DNA from: Oceanococcus sp051252075
GTDB taxonomy: Bacteria > Pseudomonadota > Gammaproteobacteria > Nevskiales > Oceanococcaceae
Direction: 5' to 3'
DNA length: 40,205 bases
NCBI GenBank assembly: GCA_051252075.1
Contig: JBPOFU010000022.1
Coordinates: 1 to 40,205, forward strand
Translations under genes and position numbers: made by a program
Notes under the pieces: model-generated
Told to the model about the DNA's origin: nothing
Seen by the model: only the letters and a program-made list of their open reading frames with translations
Databases searched by the model: none
Shown here: piece after piece, positions 1 to 8,830 of the stretch
How positions within the stretch are numbered: the first letter of the stretch is position 1
Layout: each line of letters opens with the position of its first letter

Positions 1-135
1 GTATATGACCTTCAGTCCGGTCGTTACTTGGTCATGGAGTGCAGTAATGAAGAGCCTATGTTTACCGCTGAAGATTTCCAATTGGATCACTTCCGTACCG
101 CTAATATGAAGCGAGTGGCTTCTCAGATTCGCTAA
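1..135 (+). CDS. 3' end of an unidentified gene (partial)
   Basis: Frame 1 is open from the first base to a TAA at 133-135, giving the last 44 residues of a protein whose start lies outside the window. The tail begins VYDLQSGRYLVMEC and ends KRVASQIR. It is acidic in the middle and shows no signal, membrane segment or catalytic motif. A strong terminator follows 11 bases after the stop, which supports this being a genuine gene end. I do not recognise the family and give no function. Confidence 0.6.
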   Translation, partial: VYDLQSGRYLVMECSNEEPMFTAEDFQLDHFRTANMKRVASQIR

Positions 136-146
136 GAACTTTGATC

Positions 147-177
147 AAAAAAAGGGCTCCTTCGGGAGCCCTTTTTT
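147..177. terminator. Bidirectional intrinsic terminator
   Basis: A perfect 7-bp stem, GGGCTCC at 154-160 and GGAGCCC at 165-171, encloses a TTCG tetraloop. It is flanked by seven A (147-153) and six T (172-177), so it can terminate on either strand. It sits between the partial plus-strand gene and the convergent response regulator gene. Confidence 0.93.
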
Positions 178-235
178 ATGTGTGGAGATATCTTGCTTGG
201 AAAAGTAAGTTCGCCGCTTAAGCGACTCGTAGGGC

Positions 236-2062
236 TCAGCTTGGAGCTTGTTGTTGGCGATTCAACTCATTCATTAGATCGGCCGGTGCCATAGGCTTGT
301 GCAGGAAATAGCCTTGTACGTGTTGGCAGCCATTGAGGCGACAAAATTCCAGTTGCCCTTCGGTTTCTACCCCTTCCATCAAGCAATCTAGGCCAATAGT
401 ACGCGCCAACTTAATGATGGCGCGTGTAATGCTGGCGGATTTTCCATGTCGTTCCACTTCACGAATGAAGGTGCGGTCAACCTTTAGGCGATCTAAGGGC
501 ATCTGTTGTAAATAAGCCAAAGACGAGTAACCGGTGCCAAAATCGTCTAGCGCTACAACCAGTCCGAATTCACGCAGGCGGATTAGCTTTTCTATCGCTG
601 AGGAAAAGTCGCTCATTACCGCTTGTTCGGTGACTTCTAGTTCAAAGCGGTGTGGGGGTAGGCCTGCATTGGTAATGATCTCGATGACATTTTCCGCGCA
701 CTGTGGATCCTGAAACCCGATGGCAGACATATTGAAGCCTAGGCGGAAGCCCGGTGGTAGCTGGGAGCCCCACATGACGGCTTGATCACACAAAGCTTTC
801 AACACGTAGTGGTCGAGTTGCACAATCAAACCGGCGTCTTCAGCTACAGGTATGAAGCGCGCATTGGAAACAAAGCCACCTTCGCCATCCGGCCAGCGCA
901 CTAAGGCCTCAGCCCCCGTCATACGATTCGTACGCAACTCAACCTGTGGTTGCAGATGAATTTCCAGTTCTTCACGCTTTAAGGCATCACGCAAGCGACC
1001 TTCTAAGCTGTACTTGTCCGCCACGTCGCGGCCGAAGCGTTTGGTATAGACCACCAAACTTCCTGGGGATTGCTGCTTAGCCACTGCAGTGGCTGTTTGT
1101 GCACGTGCGAGTAAGCGCTCCGGGGTATGCGCATCGTCAGGGAAAATGACCAAACCCGCGCTGGCACTCATACTGGTTTTGTGTTCGCCGAGGTTAAATG
1201 GCCGTTCCAAGGTTCGCAGCAATGTTCTTGTGTGAACTTCACCTTGAGTGCGCGCTTCTTCAGCGCTTTTCCAGCCATGATTAAAGATGGCGATGAGGCT
1301 GTCGCCGTCCTCCCGCGCAATAAAATCGTTGGTATCCAGGGCATTTTGCAAACGCCGGCTGGCTAAAGCCAGTGCCGCATCAGCAACACTGGGGCCAAAA
1401 TTGTTGTTCAGATTCTGCATCCGATCAAAATTAATGCGCGCGATGCAAAGGAAGTGCTGACTATCCTTTGCCCGGCTCACTTCATTGCGCAGTCGTTCTT
1501 GCAATTGACGACGGTTGGGCAAGGATGTGAGTTGGTCAAATTGGCTTAAATGTTCAGCACGTTGAATGGCTTCATCGCGCTTGCCAATTTCCACCTGTAG
1601 CGCTTCATTGGTTCGTTTCAATTGTGCGGTACGTTGCAGCACCGCTTGTTCTAGGATTTGCTTAGTGCGCGCAAGCGTGATGTGGGTTTTGACTCGCGCC
1701 AAGACTGTTGGTGGGCTAATGGGCTTGGTGATGTAATCAACCGCGCCGTTTTTAAAGCCCAAAGTTTCATCTTCCACTTCTGTTCGCGCGGTTACGAAGA
1801 TGACGGGGATATGGCGAGTTTTTGGATTTTTCTTAAGTCTGCGGCAAACTTCCTGCCCGTCCATTTCGGGCATCATCATATCCAGCAAGATCAGTTGCGG
1901 CGGATCTTCACCGGCAGCCAATCGCAGTGCGACTTCTCCATGGCGGGCAACTTGAACGCGGTAGTGGTTCTTTAGAATCTCTACCAATAACTCAATATTA
2001 GCGGGCATGTCGTCCACAACCAAGACACTGGGCTTAACCTTAGAAGCTTGAGCATCAGTCAT
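236..2062 (-). CDS. Response regulator with degenerate GGDEF and intact EAL domain (c-di-GMP phosphodiesterase)
   Basis: 608 residues. An N-terminal receiver domain (about 11-130) has the acidic pair D17/D18, phospho-acceptor D61 in LILLD and K113 in TKP. A short coiled linker follows (about 133-170), then a GGDEF domain (about 172-340) and an EAL domain (about 350-600). The GGDEF signature is changed to DGDSL at 252-256, so diguanylate cyclase activity is unlikely. The EAL domain keeps EALVRW at 385-390, LEVTE at 475-479, DDFGTG at 506-511 and E563. The expected role is phosphorylation-controlled hydrolysis of cyclic di-GMP, possibly with the degenerate GGDEF as a GTP sensor; the latter is inference. 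Its ATG overlaps the stop of the upstream hybrid kinase by four bases (ATGA), which makes that kinase its likely partner. Confidence 0.93.
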   Translation of the reverse strand: MTDAQASKVKPSVLVVDDMPANIELLVEILKNHYRVQVARHGEVALRLAAGEDPPQLILLDMMMPEMDGQEVCRRLKKNPKTRHIPVIFVTARTEVEDETLGFKNGAVDYITKPISPPTVLARVKTHITLARTKQILEQAVLQRTAQLKRTNEALQVEIGKRDEAIQRAEHLSQFDQLTSLPNRRQLQERLRNEVSRAKDSQHFLCIARINFDRMQNLNNNFGPSVADAALALASRRLQNALDTNDFIAREDGDSLIAIFNHGWKSAEEARTQGEVHTRTLLRTLERPFNLGEHKTSMSASAGLVIFPDDAHTPERLLARAQTATAVAKQQSPGSLVVYTKRFGRDVADKYSLEGRLRDALKREELEIHLQPQVELRTNRMTGAEALVRWPDGEGGFVSNARFIPVAEDAGLIVQLDHYVLKALCDQAVMWGSQLPPGFRLGFNMSAIGFQDPQCAENVIEIITNAGLPPHRFELEVTEQAVMSDFSSAIEKLIRLREFGLVVALDDFGTGYSSLAYLQQMPLDRLKVDRTFIREVERHGKSASITRAIIKLARTIGLDCLMEGVETEGQLEFCRLNGCQHVQGYFLHKPMAPADLMNELNRQQQAPS

Positions 2063-5000
2063 CCCGTTGCTCCTTCATTGCCCAGTAACTTTGCCGCTTT
2101 TTCAAAATCGAATGCTTCCAGGTGTTTTTGAACCATTGCAATTTGTTTTTCATTTCCAGGTTCTGCGCGGTAGCGCTGGATGAGAGTGCGCGCACTGGCG
2201 TCACCGGCTTGGATCATTTTTAATAAGTCGTAGCGAATTTTCGGCGTTAACAAAGGTTTGCTGTGATGCTGCGAAGCTGGGTGCACGCCGTGAGCAGGAT
2301 TGAACTGATTCAGGGCAGTTTTTAGATCGTCTAGGCTGGTGCTCAGTGAATCAATTGCACGCTGGCAACCTTGGTGGTCGAGAAGATCGGAGCATTGTTC
2401 GATATCTCTGCTCTCCTCCGCAATGCGCACGGCGCCTAAGTTGGATGCAGCACCTTTAAGCGAGTGGGCAAGATTTTTCAGCTCTCCCCATTGCGTGTTT
2501 TGTAAATGCTCCGACATGTCAGCAGTTTTCCCGCAGAAATTGTCGCAAAGTTGATGCAGTAATTTGAGATATAAGGTCTTGTTATAACTGGCGCGACCGA
2601 GTCCTGCATGGCTGTTAATACCATCGATGTGTGGCAGGGCTTGTTGTGGTTTGGCAACCAGGGTGTCTTCCGTCGGATGAGAATCCAACCACTCGGCTAG
2701 CCTTTCATACAATAAATTGACTTCAATTGGTTTCACGATGAAGTCATTGAAGCCATTGTTGAGACAGAATTCACGTGTCTGCTCACTCGAATCAGCACTC
2801 AGAGCCAATATAGGCACTTGCTCGTCTTCCAGTTCCTCTCGTATCGCCTTGGCCGTGTCTTGTCCGCTGAGCCCCGGTAGGCGGAGATCTAACATGATCA
2901 AATCAATGCCGCCTTCGGAAAAAGCCGCGAGAGCCTCTTCTCCAGTGCAAGCCATGCTGATGCGGGCGTGTGTGGCCTCCAGCAATTCTTCCATCAATTC
3001 TCGCCCGATATCGTTGTCCTCTACCAATAAAATATGCTGGCCACTGAGATCGGGGATGCGCAGCGGCACGAAGTCGGAGGTGTTGCTGAGTGGGGTGCTG
3101 TCCAAGCGCATGGCTGCAGCGATGGTGTCGAGCAAAATAGGAGAACTGACTGGTTTAAGCAATACGCCATCGATATCTTCGTCCCCTTCCAGTTCATGCA
3201 TCAGTTGCTCGCGACCATAGCTGGTAATGATGATGATGCGTGCGGAAAAATTACGTATACGACGGAGCTTGCGTGCAATCTCTAAACCGTCGGTATCTGG
3301 CATACGCCAATCCAACAAAATCAGGTCGAAGGACTCTTTGCTTGCGCGGTCAAGGCATTGTTGACCATTACTGGCTTCTTTGGTGGAAAATCCAAAATGA
3401 GCTAAGGCTGAAACGATGACTTTGCGCGCGGAGCGGCTGTCATCGACGACCAAGCAGTGCAGGGCTCCCAGGGAGCTGGCATTTTCACTCAGTGCTTTGA
3501 GTTGTTCGTACGGTACGTCTAGGCTAACTTCAAAGCTGAAGGTGCTGCCTTTGCCCAATTCACTTTGCAGTTGAATTTTTCCTCCCATCAGTTCGATGAG
3601 TTGTTTGGAGATGGTTAAGCCGAGACCCGTGCCGCCATATTCGCGGGTGGTCGAACTGTCAGCCTGAGTGAACGCTTCGAACAGTTTGCTCTGCATGTCT
3701 GGCGCGACACCTACACCAGTATCTTCAACTTCAAACAACAGCTGTGCTTGCTGCTCATCCTGTTGCAGGCATTGAATCGTTAGTTTTACATGGCCCAGTT
3801 CGGTGAATTTAATGGCATTGCCCAATAAGTTGATCAACACCTGTCCAAGACGCAGAGAATCGCCGGTCAACATACGGGGGACTTCTTCGCCGATATCCAG
3901 TTTCAAATGAAGATTTTTTTCTTGGGCGCGCACCGAGATAACATCATTGACGTTATCTAAGAGTTGTTCGAGGGAGAAATCCAAACACTCTAATTCCATT
4001 CGCCCGGCATCGATTTTTGATACATCGAGAATGTCATTAATGATTCGAAGCAGCATGCGTGAAGATGTGTCTATGCGCCGCATGTATTCGGCTTGGCGTG
4101 GGTTGAGGTCGGTTTGCAAAGCAAGATGGCTCATGCCCAGAATCGCGTTCATAGGAGTGCGGATTTCGTGGCTGAGCGTGGCCAAAAATTCCGTTTTGCT
4201 GCGGTTGCCTGTTTCCGCGGCAGCGAGTGCGGCCTCAAGTTTTGAACTGAGCTCGACGAGTTCTTGAATGTCTACTGAGAATCCCGTCCAAGTCCGTTCC
4301 CCTGCATCATCTTGTTGCCATTTACCATAGGCGCGAATCCAGCGATATGCGCCATCAGGTCGGAGTGTGCGATGCTCATTGGTGAAGTTTTTGTTGTCCT
4401 GGCCGGCCTGCAGTATGTCGCGTATGAGGCCTTTGCGATCTTCCGGATGCACGCAATCTATGATGGACTGAAAATTACTCATTGCAGCGACGCGGGCTAC
4501 CGAATACAAATTTTCGAACGCTCCGCCTACAAATGAGAGTTGCGGTTTGCGGTCGTTGCCAAGGCGGATTTCCCACAGTACGCCGGGAGAGGCGTGATTG
4601 ATTTGACGTAGTCGCCGTTCTGTACGTTGCGCGCGGCGTTCGGCTCTTTCGCGGGCCTCTAAATCGGCTTGAAAACTGTCAGCCATCCAGTTCAAAGTGG
4701 TGGCTAACTCGGTGACTTCGCGGACCCCAAATATCTTTGCGCGCGTATTGTATTGCCCGCCGCCAATACTGGCTGCAGCGGCGACCAAGTGGCTGAGCGG
4801 CGCAGTCACATAGCGATGCACGGCGATGAAGGACAAGAGGATCAGCAGACCGAGAAAAAGCAGCAAGATCAGCTGTTGTATCTGCAAGAGTTTGATGTGC
4901 CGCTCAAGCTCACTCTTTTCTTTCGCAATGCGAGTTTCCACAGTGTTGCGGGTGCTTGCAATGTGTGCATCTAACTGCCTGGCTAAATTTTCCCGGGCAG

Positions 5001-5514
5001 GCTGACTTAGCGAAAGCAAAACCTCAGGTGATGGCTTGCCTTCGACGGTTCCTTTCAGTAATTGGCTTTGCAGTAGCCCCATGTCGACGATGGTGTCTAA
5101 TGCCAATCGTAGTGATTTTAGTTCTTGTTGCCCCACATCGGCCCGAGTTAAATGGCCAATAAAGCGCAATATATTTTGGTCATGCAGGTTGGGTAGGCCG
5201 GCGTCGAGTGACGGCGCAGGGTCAGAGAGCAAATCACGGCGCTGGCGAAAGCGACTCAAAAGCCGATCGTGTTTTTCCAAAAAATTGTGTTCGCCTAGAC
5301 TGGCGTATTGCCGGGCAGCGCTCTGCAGATCAAACAAATTTTGTCGGAGGGCAGAACTCACCAGTTGTATGGCGATGCGTTGTTCTGACAACTCCACTAA
5401 ACGCTGTTGAGACTTAACACTGCTGGTGGTTTGTACAAAGGCTAAGGTCAACACAAGGCCCATGCATCCCAAGAGGATGGCGAGCAAGACGGGAATAGGT
5501 AGATTGCGCTGCAT
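2059..5514 (-). CDS. Membrane hybrid sensor histidine kinase (HAMP-PAS-HisKA-HATPase-REC-REC-Hpt)
   Basis: 1151 residues. A membrane helix at about 7-27, a mostly helical periplasmic region and a second helix at about 213-233 are followed by HAMP (about 234-286) and a PAS_3-type domain (about 305-420). HisKA carries the phosphorylatable H449 in LSHEIRTPMN. The HATPase has N566, the DTGVGVAP box and GGTGLGL near 627-633. Two receiver domains follow with D735 and D876, then an Hpt domain with H1017 in AHSLKGAA. This is the BarA/ArcB-like phosphorelay architecture. The signal is unknown. The gene is coupled to the downstream REC-GGDEF-EAL regulator. The gene before it on the chromosome (5760 onward) is divergent, so the kinase needs its own promoter in 5515-5640; no strong Shine-Dalgarno precedes the ATG. 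Confidence 0.93.
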   Translation of the reverse strand: MQRNLPIPVLLAILLGCMGLVLTLAFVQTTSSVKSQQRLVELSEQRIAIQLVSSALRQNLFDLQSAARQYASLGEHNFLEKHDRLLSRFRQRRDLLSDPAPSLDAGLPNLHDQNILRFIGHLTRADVGQQELKSLRLALDTIVDMGLLQSQLLKGTVEGKPSPEVLLSLSQPARENLARQLDAHIASTRNTVETRIAKEKSELERHIKLLQIQQLILLLFLGLLILLSFIAVHRYVTAPLSHLVAAAASIGGGQYNTRAKIFGVREVTELATTLNWMADSFQADLEARERAERRAQRTERRLRQINHASPGVLWEIRLGNDRKPQLSFVGGAFENLYSVARVAAMSNFQSIIDCVHPEDRKGLIRDILQAGQDNKNFTNEHRTLRPDGAYRWIRAYGKWQQDDAGERTWTGFSVDIQELVELSSKLEAALAAAETGNRSKTEFLATLSHEIRTPMNAILGMSHLALQTDLNPRQAEYMRRIDTSSRMLLRIINDILDVSKIDAGRMELECLDFSLEQLLDNVNDVISVRAQEKNLHLKLDIGEEVPRMLTGDSLRLGQVLINLLGNAIKFTELGHVKLTIQCLQQDEQQAQLLFEVEDTGVGVAPDMQSKLFEAFTQADSSTTREYGGTGLGLTISKQLIELMGGKIQLQSELGKGSTFSFEVSLDVPYEQLKALSENASSLGALHCLVVDDSRSARKVIVSALAHFGFSTKEASNGQQCLDRASKESFDLILLDWRMPDTDGLEIARKLRRIRNFSARIIIITSYGREQLMHELEGDEDIDGVLLKPVSSPILLDTIAAAMRLDSTPLSNTSDFVPLRIPDLSGQHILLVEDNDIGRELMEELLEATHARISMACTGEEALAAFSEGGIDLIMLDLRLPGLSGQDTAKAIREELEDEQVPILALSADSSEQTREFCLNNGFNDFIVKPIEVNLLYERLAEWLDSHPTEDTLVAKPQQALPHIDGINSHAGLGRASYNKTLYLKLLHQLCDNFCGKTADMSEHLQNTQWGELKNLAHSLKGAASNLGAVRIAEESRDIEQCSDLLDHQGCQRAIDSLSTSLDDLKTALNQFNPAHGVHPASQHHSKPLLTPKIRYDLLKMIQAGDASARTLIQRYRAEPGNEKQIAMVQKHLEAFDFEKAAKLLGNEGATG

Positions 5515-5546
5515 CTCGACAATGTAAGTGCATGTTTGTTGGTTGC

Positions 5547-5587
5547 CAAGTGGGCGTAGTTGTTGGAGCCACCTATGCGCCCACTTG
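5547..5587. repeat. 10-bp inverted repeat in a divergent promoter region
   Basis: CAAGTGGGCG at 5547-5556 is the exact reverse complement of CGCCCACTTG at 5578-5587, with 21 bases between. The right arm overlaps the -35 box (5585-5590) of the plus-strand promoter. It could be a second operator or a hairpin in the kinase leader. Nothing in the sequence chooses between these. Confidence 0.6.
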
Positions 5588-5613
5588 ACAAGGGTGCTGG
5601 AGCTGAATAATAG
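5585..5613 (+). promoter_or_regulatory. Sigma-70 promoter of the reductase-diiron cluster
   Basis: TTGACA (5585-5590), a 17-base spacer and TAATAG (5608-5613) form a near-consensus sigma-70 promoter. Transcription should begin near 5620. This rules out the GTG at 5613 as the translation start of the following gene and implies a leader of about 140 bases if the ATG at 5760 is used. Confidence 0.75.
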
Positions 5614-5635
5614 TGCGTAGTAATTGTACGCACTA
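5611..5635. promoter_or_regulatory. Perfect 25-bp dyad operator over -10 and start site
   Basis: TAGTGCGTA at 5611-5619 and TACGCACTA at 5627-5635 are perfect reverse complements separated by gtaattg. The dyad covers the end of the -10 box and the predicted transcription start, the classic place for a repressor. The cluster encodes both a MerR and a TetR regulator. The position and symmetry fit a TetR-type repressor better than MerR, which usually binds within an elongated -35/-10 spacer. That assignment is inference. Confidence 0.7.
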
Positions 5636-5759
5636 CGTGGCTATCTTGATAAACCGATTGTTCAATCGCAAAGCGAAGACCTCGCCTGTCATTAGGCGGC
5701 AGAAAAGTCAGTTTGCGGAATCTCGCTGGGCGGCAGTGATGCCGCCATTAGGAAGAAAG

Positions 5760-6743
5760 ATGCGTGTTTCTTCTGTGAAAAATGAATCTGCGGATGCGGT
5801 TCGCATCGGTTTGGTCACCGTGGATGGTAGCGAGCTCCGCTTCAAATCGGGGCAATATCTCAGCCTGTGTTTTAGCATCGATGGTCAAGACGTACGGCGA
5901 CCCTATTCAGTGTGCAGTGCGGCACACACTGGACGTATCGAAATTTGTTGCAAGCGCGTAAGCGAAGGCTTGGTTTCGAACTATCTCTGCGATCAACTTT
6001 GCGTAGGTGACGAGTTGGAAGTGCGTGGGCCCAGCGGTCGCTTTTGTCTGCAGGATGATGTTAGTCCCATGCTGTTCATTGCCGCGGGCTCTGGCATTAC
6101 TCCCATGATGGGATTGCTGGGCGATGCGCTGCACAGAAACCCTCAGCGCTCCATACGACTCCTCTTTGCCAACCGCAATAGCGACTCGATATTGTTCGCC
6201 ACAGATTTAAAAGACCTACAGTCGCGTCATCGCAATTTTGAAGTCGTCCATGTTTTGAGCCAGCCGGAAGCTGGCTGGACGGGGGCATCAGGGCGGCTAA
6301 GCGGGCAGGATGTCGTGCGGCAATACTTGCCTGGCCCAGCGGCCTGCGTTTACTTGTGTGGGCCTATGGCCATGATGGAGGATTTACAAGCGCAGCTATT
6401 GCTCGGAGGGCATGCGCAGCAGCGCATCTTGAGTGAGGCATTTACCCCTGCAGCACGCGCTACCCAAGCGCGCCCAACGATGGCGCAAGCTATTGAATTT
6501 AGAAAGTCGGGTTGTACGATTGAGCAAGCTCCAGGGCAATCCATTTTGGATGCGGCCTTATTCAATGGAGTAGCGCTAGAGTTCTCCTGCACCGTGGGCG
6601 GCTGTGCGGCTTGCAAGGTGCGGGTGTTGGAAGGTGCCGTGCAAATTGATGAGCCACATTGCTTGAGTGATGCAGAACAGGAGCAAGGTTTCACTTTAGC
6701 CTGCTCGGCGTATGCGACCCAAGCTGTGGTGTTAGACGCATGA
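5760..6743 (+). CDS. Ferredoxin reductase: FAD/NAD(P)H domain with C-terminal plant-type [2Fe-2S]
   Basis: 327 residues from this start. The FAD-binding beta barrel carries RPYSVCSA, the nucleotide-binding part carries GSGITPMM, and LCGP follows near the end of that domain. The C-terminal ferredoxin domain has a complete C-X4-C-X2-C-X29-C cluster motif beginning SCTVGGCAAC. The protein should carry electrons from NAD(P)H through FAD and the iron-sulfur cluster to an oxygenase or desaturase. The diiron protein two genes downstream is the obvious acceptor. I chose the ATG at 5760 because AGGAAG lies just upstream. The frame stays open back to a GTG at 5613, and homologues often have an N-terminal extension, so a GTG at 5637 or a TTG at 5646 or 5658 remains possible. 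The stop overlaps the MerR start (ATGA). Confidence 0.9.
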   Translation: MRVSSVKNESADAVRIGLVTVDGSELRFKSGQYLSLCFSIDGQDVRRPYSVCSAAHTGRIEICCKRVSEGLVSNYLCDQLCVGDELEVRGPSGRFCLQDDVSPMLFIAAGSGITPMMGLLGDALHRNPQRSIRLLFANRNSDSILFATDLKDLQSRHRNFEVVHVLSQPEAGWTGASGRLSGQDVVRQYLPGPAACVYLCGPMAMMEDLQAQLLLGGHAQQRILSEAFTPAARATQARPTMAQAIEFRKSGCTIEQAPGQSILDAALFNGVALEFSCTVGGCAACKVRVLEGAVQIDEPHCLSDAEQEQGFTLACSAYATQAVVLDA

Positions 6744-7462
6744 GCGTCCTGCGGATGAAGGACTTGGTCGCTCAAACGGGGGCGAGTCGAGAGGCTATTC
6801 GTTTCTATATCAATGAAGGCTTGCTGCCTGAGGCTCGCAAGACCTCGCGCAATATGGCGTGGTATTCACCAGAGCATGTTGCTCGGGTGCGTTACATCCG
6901 TGCCTTGCAAGAGGAGCACTATCTGCCGCTCAAGGCCATTCGCTCGCTTATCAGTGGCGAAGGCAAAGAGCAGTTTTCCTCTCAGCAGCTGCATCAATTC
7001 GAGGTGTTGCGCAGGCGTGAGGAAGCCGGTCACAAAAACGAAGCTCGACGCGCCTTTGCCCCGATCGCCAAGAAACTGAAGCTAACGGCACAAGAAAAAA
7101 TAGCCGCGCGTCAGCAGGGTTTGGTGAATGATGATGGCTCGGTTGGTCCGGCAGACGAGGAGCTTCTGAGTATTTGGGCCGACCTGCGATCAGAAAGCCT
7201 GACGCCAGAGCGCGGCTTTAGCCCTACCGATATGCAAGCGATACAAGATGCCGTTGATGTGTTGTTCGCCAATGAACTGTATATGTTTACGGAACGACTT
7301 GGCGGTATGGGTGATGAAGAATTGACCCAGGTGTTGGATCGCATACTGCCCAAGGTCAATCGAGCATTTGCCTTGCTGCATGAACGGAAACTACGGCAGT
7401 TTTTGGCCGACATAACGCAGTCCCCTAAACCGAACTTAGAATCAACCGGAGTAGCGAAATGA
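6740..7462 (+). CDS. MerR-family transcriptional regulator
   Basis: 240 residues. The N-terminal winged helix-turn-helix is clear (RMKDLVAQTGASREAIRFYI at 5-24), followed by the family's GLLP, a TSRN wing and HVARVRYIRALQ. The roughly 165-residue C-terminal region is helical and has no cysteine-rich metal-binding loop, so a metal sensor is unlikely; an organic or acyl ligand is more plausible. The gene lies between the reductase and the diiron protein, overlapping both by four bases, so it is translated with them and probably controls this cluster. Its target is not proven: the promoter at 5585 has an ordinary 17-base spacer rather than the 19-20 bases typical of MerR-activated promoters. Confidence 0.9.
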   Translation: MSVLRMKDLVAQTGASREAIRFYINEGLLPEARKTSRNMAWYSPEHVARVRYIRALQEEHYLPLKAIRSLISGEGKEQFSSQQLHQFEVLRRREEAGHKNEARRAFAPIAKKLKLTAQEKIAARQQGLVNDDGSVGPADEELLSIWADLRSESLTPERGFSPTDMQAIQDAVDVLFANELYMFTERLGGMGDEELTQVLDRILPKVNRAFALLHERKLRQFLADITQSPKPNLESTGVAK

Positions 7463-8694
7463 GCGCAATGGACAAGTTGCTGAATGGCATGCCTATGGAC
7501 ATGCGCAACACGGTGACCAACACGGTCGACAATATCGGTTTGATGCTTTCGATTAAGAACCCTAAGGTTGCCATGTCGATGGCACCGTCTGCAGTGCGCG
7601 GGATGGTGTTGAAGAGCGGCAAGCGCGGTGATTCAGCACAGATGGTGAGCAAACACCCTGTTCACTTTGACCTCAGCTACGGTTCCGATTACCCAGAAAT
7701 GTGGGAGTTGTATCGTCGTGCGGTGGCCAATCAATGGGACGGCGATCGTGACCTAGACTGGGCTACCGATGTAGATCCGTTGAACCCTGAGCACTGCATA
7801 TTACCGGAGGAATACGCGCCATTTGCGGAGCTTGAAGAGTGTGGCGTTAAATTTAATGCCGAAGAAAAACAACGATTTCAGGCCGATTTAGCGTCTTGGA
7901 CCCTGTCCCAATTTATGCACGGAGAGCAGGGGGCTTTGTATGCCGCTGCGCAAGTCACAGAAAGCGTGCAATGGTTGGATGGAAAATTCTACGGAGCGAC
8001 TCAAGTGATGGATGAAGGGCGTCACTTGGAAGTGTTCTATCGCTATTTGGATAGCAAAATGAACAAGGTCTATCAGGTGAACGATAACTTGTTCGTCATT
8101 CTCGATGATTTGCTGACCGACTCGCGTTGGGATGTGAAATTTTTGGGTATGCAGATCATGGTGGAAGGCTTGGCTCTGGGGGCGTTCTCCACCATGTACA
8201 ACTACACACGTGAACCCTTGCTTAAGAATCTGCTGAAATACGTTATTCAAGATGAGGCGCGCCATGTGCATTACGGTGTTTTGGCTCTGCGTGAGCAAAT
8301 CACCAAAAACCTCAGCCCCAACGAGCGGCGCGAGCGTGAGGATTGGGCGTTTGAGTTGGCCTTGTTAATGCGTAACCGCTTTATGAGCCATGAGATTTAT
8401 CACGAGTGGTTCGGTGGTGGTACGAAGTTGTCGCTCTCGGATTGGAATAAAGCCGTCACGCGCGCGCCCGGTATGCGAGCGTTCCGGCAGGTGATGTTCC
8501 AGCGCCTCATCCCGAATCTGGAATACATCGGTTTGATGAGTGATCGCATCAAAGTGCATTACGAAAATGCTGGCCTGGCGAGCTTCCTTGGTGGACGTAA
8601 TGCCACTCAGCTCAGTGGTGAGGATCTCATCGCCGAAAATGACGCCATGAGTGCGGCCGGTGCCGAGAGTATTCCAGAAGTGGGTGCCGCCTAA
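7459..8694 (+). CDS. Ferritin-like diiron protein (putative oxygenase/desaturase)
   Basis: 411 residues. Two sets of ligands have the spacing of a carboxylate-bridged diiron four-helix bundle: E156 (MHGEQG) with E186 and H189 (MDEGRH), and E236 (VEGLAL) with E266 and H269 (QDEARH). Each pair is 30 residues apart. The spacing resembles ribonucleotide reductase R2, AurF-type N-oxygenases and acyl-ACP desaturases, but I cannot place it in a named subfamily. The N-terminal 70 residues are basic and Met-rich (KNPKVAMSMAPSAVRG) and could bind a membrane or partner. With the reductase in the same operon, an O2-dependent oxidation of a lipid or other hydrophobic substrate is a reasonable inference. 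The start is supported by CGGAG upstream and by ATGA overlap with the MerR gene. Confidence 0.88.
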   Translation: MSAMDKLLNGMPMDMRNTVTNTVDNIGLMLSIKNPKVAMSMAPSAVRGMVLKSGKRGDSAQMVSKHPVHFDLSYGSDYPEMWELYRRAVANQWDGDRDLDWATDVDPLNPEHCILPEEYAPFAELEECGVKFNAEEKQRFQADLASWTLSQFMHGEQGALYAAAQVTESVQWLDGKFYGATQVMDEGRHLEVFYRYLDSKMNKVYQVNDNLFVILDDLLTDSRWDVKFLGMQIMVEGLALGAFSTMYNYTREPLLKNLLKYVIQDEARHVHYGVLALREQITKNLSPNERREREDWAFELALLMRNRFMSHEIYHEWFGGGTKLSLSDWNKAVTRAPGMRAFRQVMFQRLIPNLEYIGLMSDRIKVHYENAGLASFLGGRNATQLSGEDLIAENDAMSAAGAESIPEVGAA

Positions 8695-8781
8695 GCAAAC
8701 CGCTGCCGCTAGGTGTTCTGCTGCGAATGAATTCACAGCAGCTGCGGGGAAAACCCGTGAACGATTGCACTTGCGCCCGAA

Positions 8782-8809
8782 TTGACGTTAAATGAATGAT
8801 GTTTAATTA
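8782..8809 (+). promoter_or_regulatory. Probable promoter of the LplT-PlsC fusion gene
   Basis: TTGACG at 8782-8787 and TAATTA at 8804-8809 are separated by 16 bases. A short dyad, TTAAA near 8788 and TTTAA near 8802, lies in the spacer. This is the only gap in the cluster (136 bases), so the acyltransferase and TetR genes may be transcribed independently as well as by read-through. Confidence 0.45.
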
Positions 8810-8830
8810 ATGCAGTCGCGGGGGTGACAT

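Noticed and set aside
5448..5633. Small minus-strand frame upstream of the hybrid kinase
   Set aside because: It overlaps the kinase start in another frame and crosses the promoter and both inverted repeats, which explain the region better.
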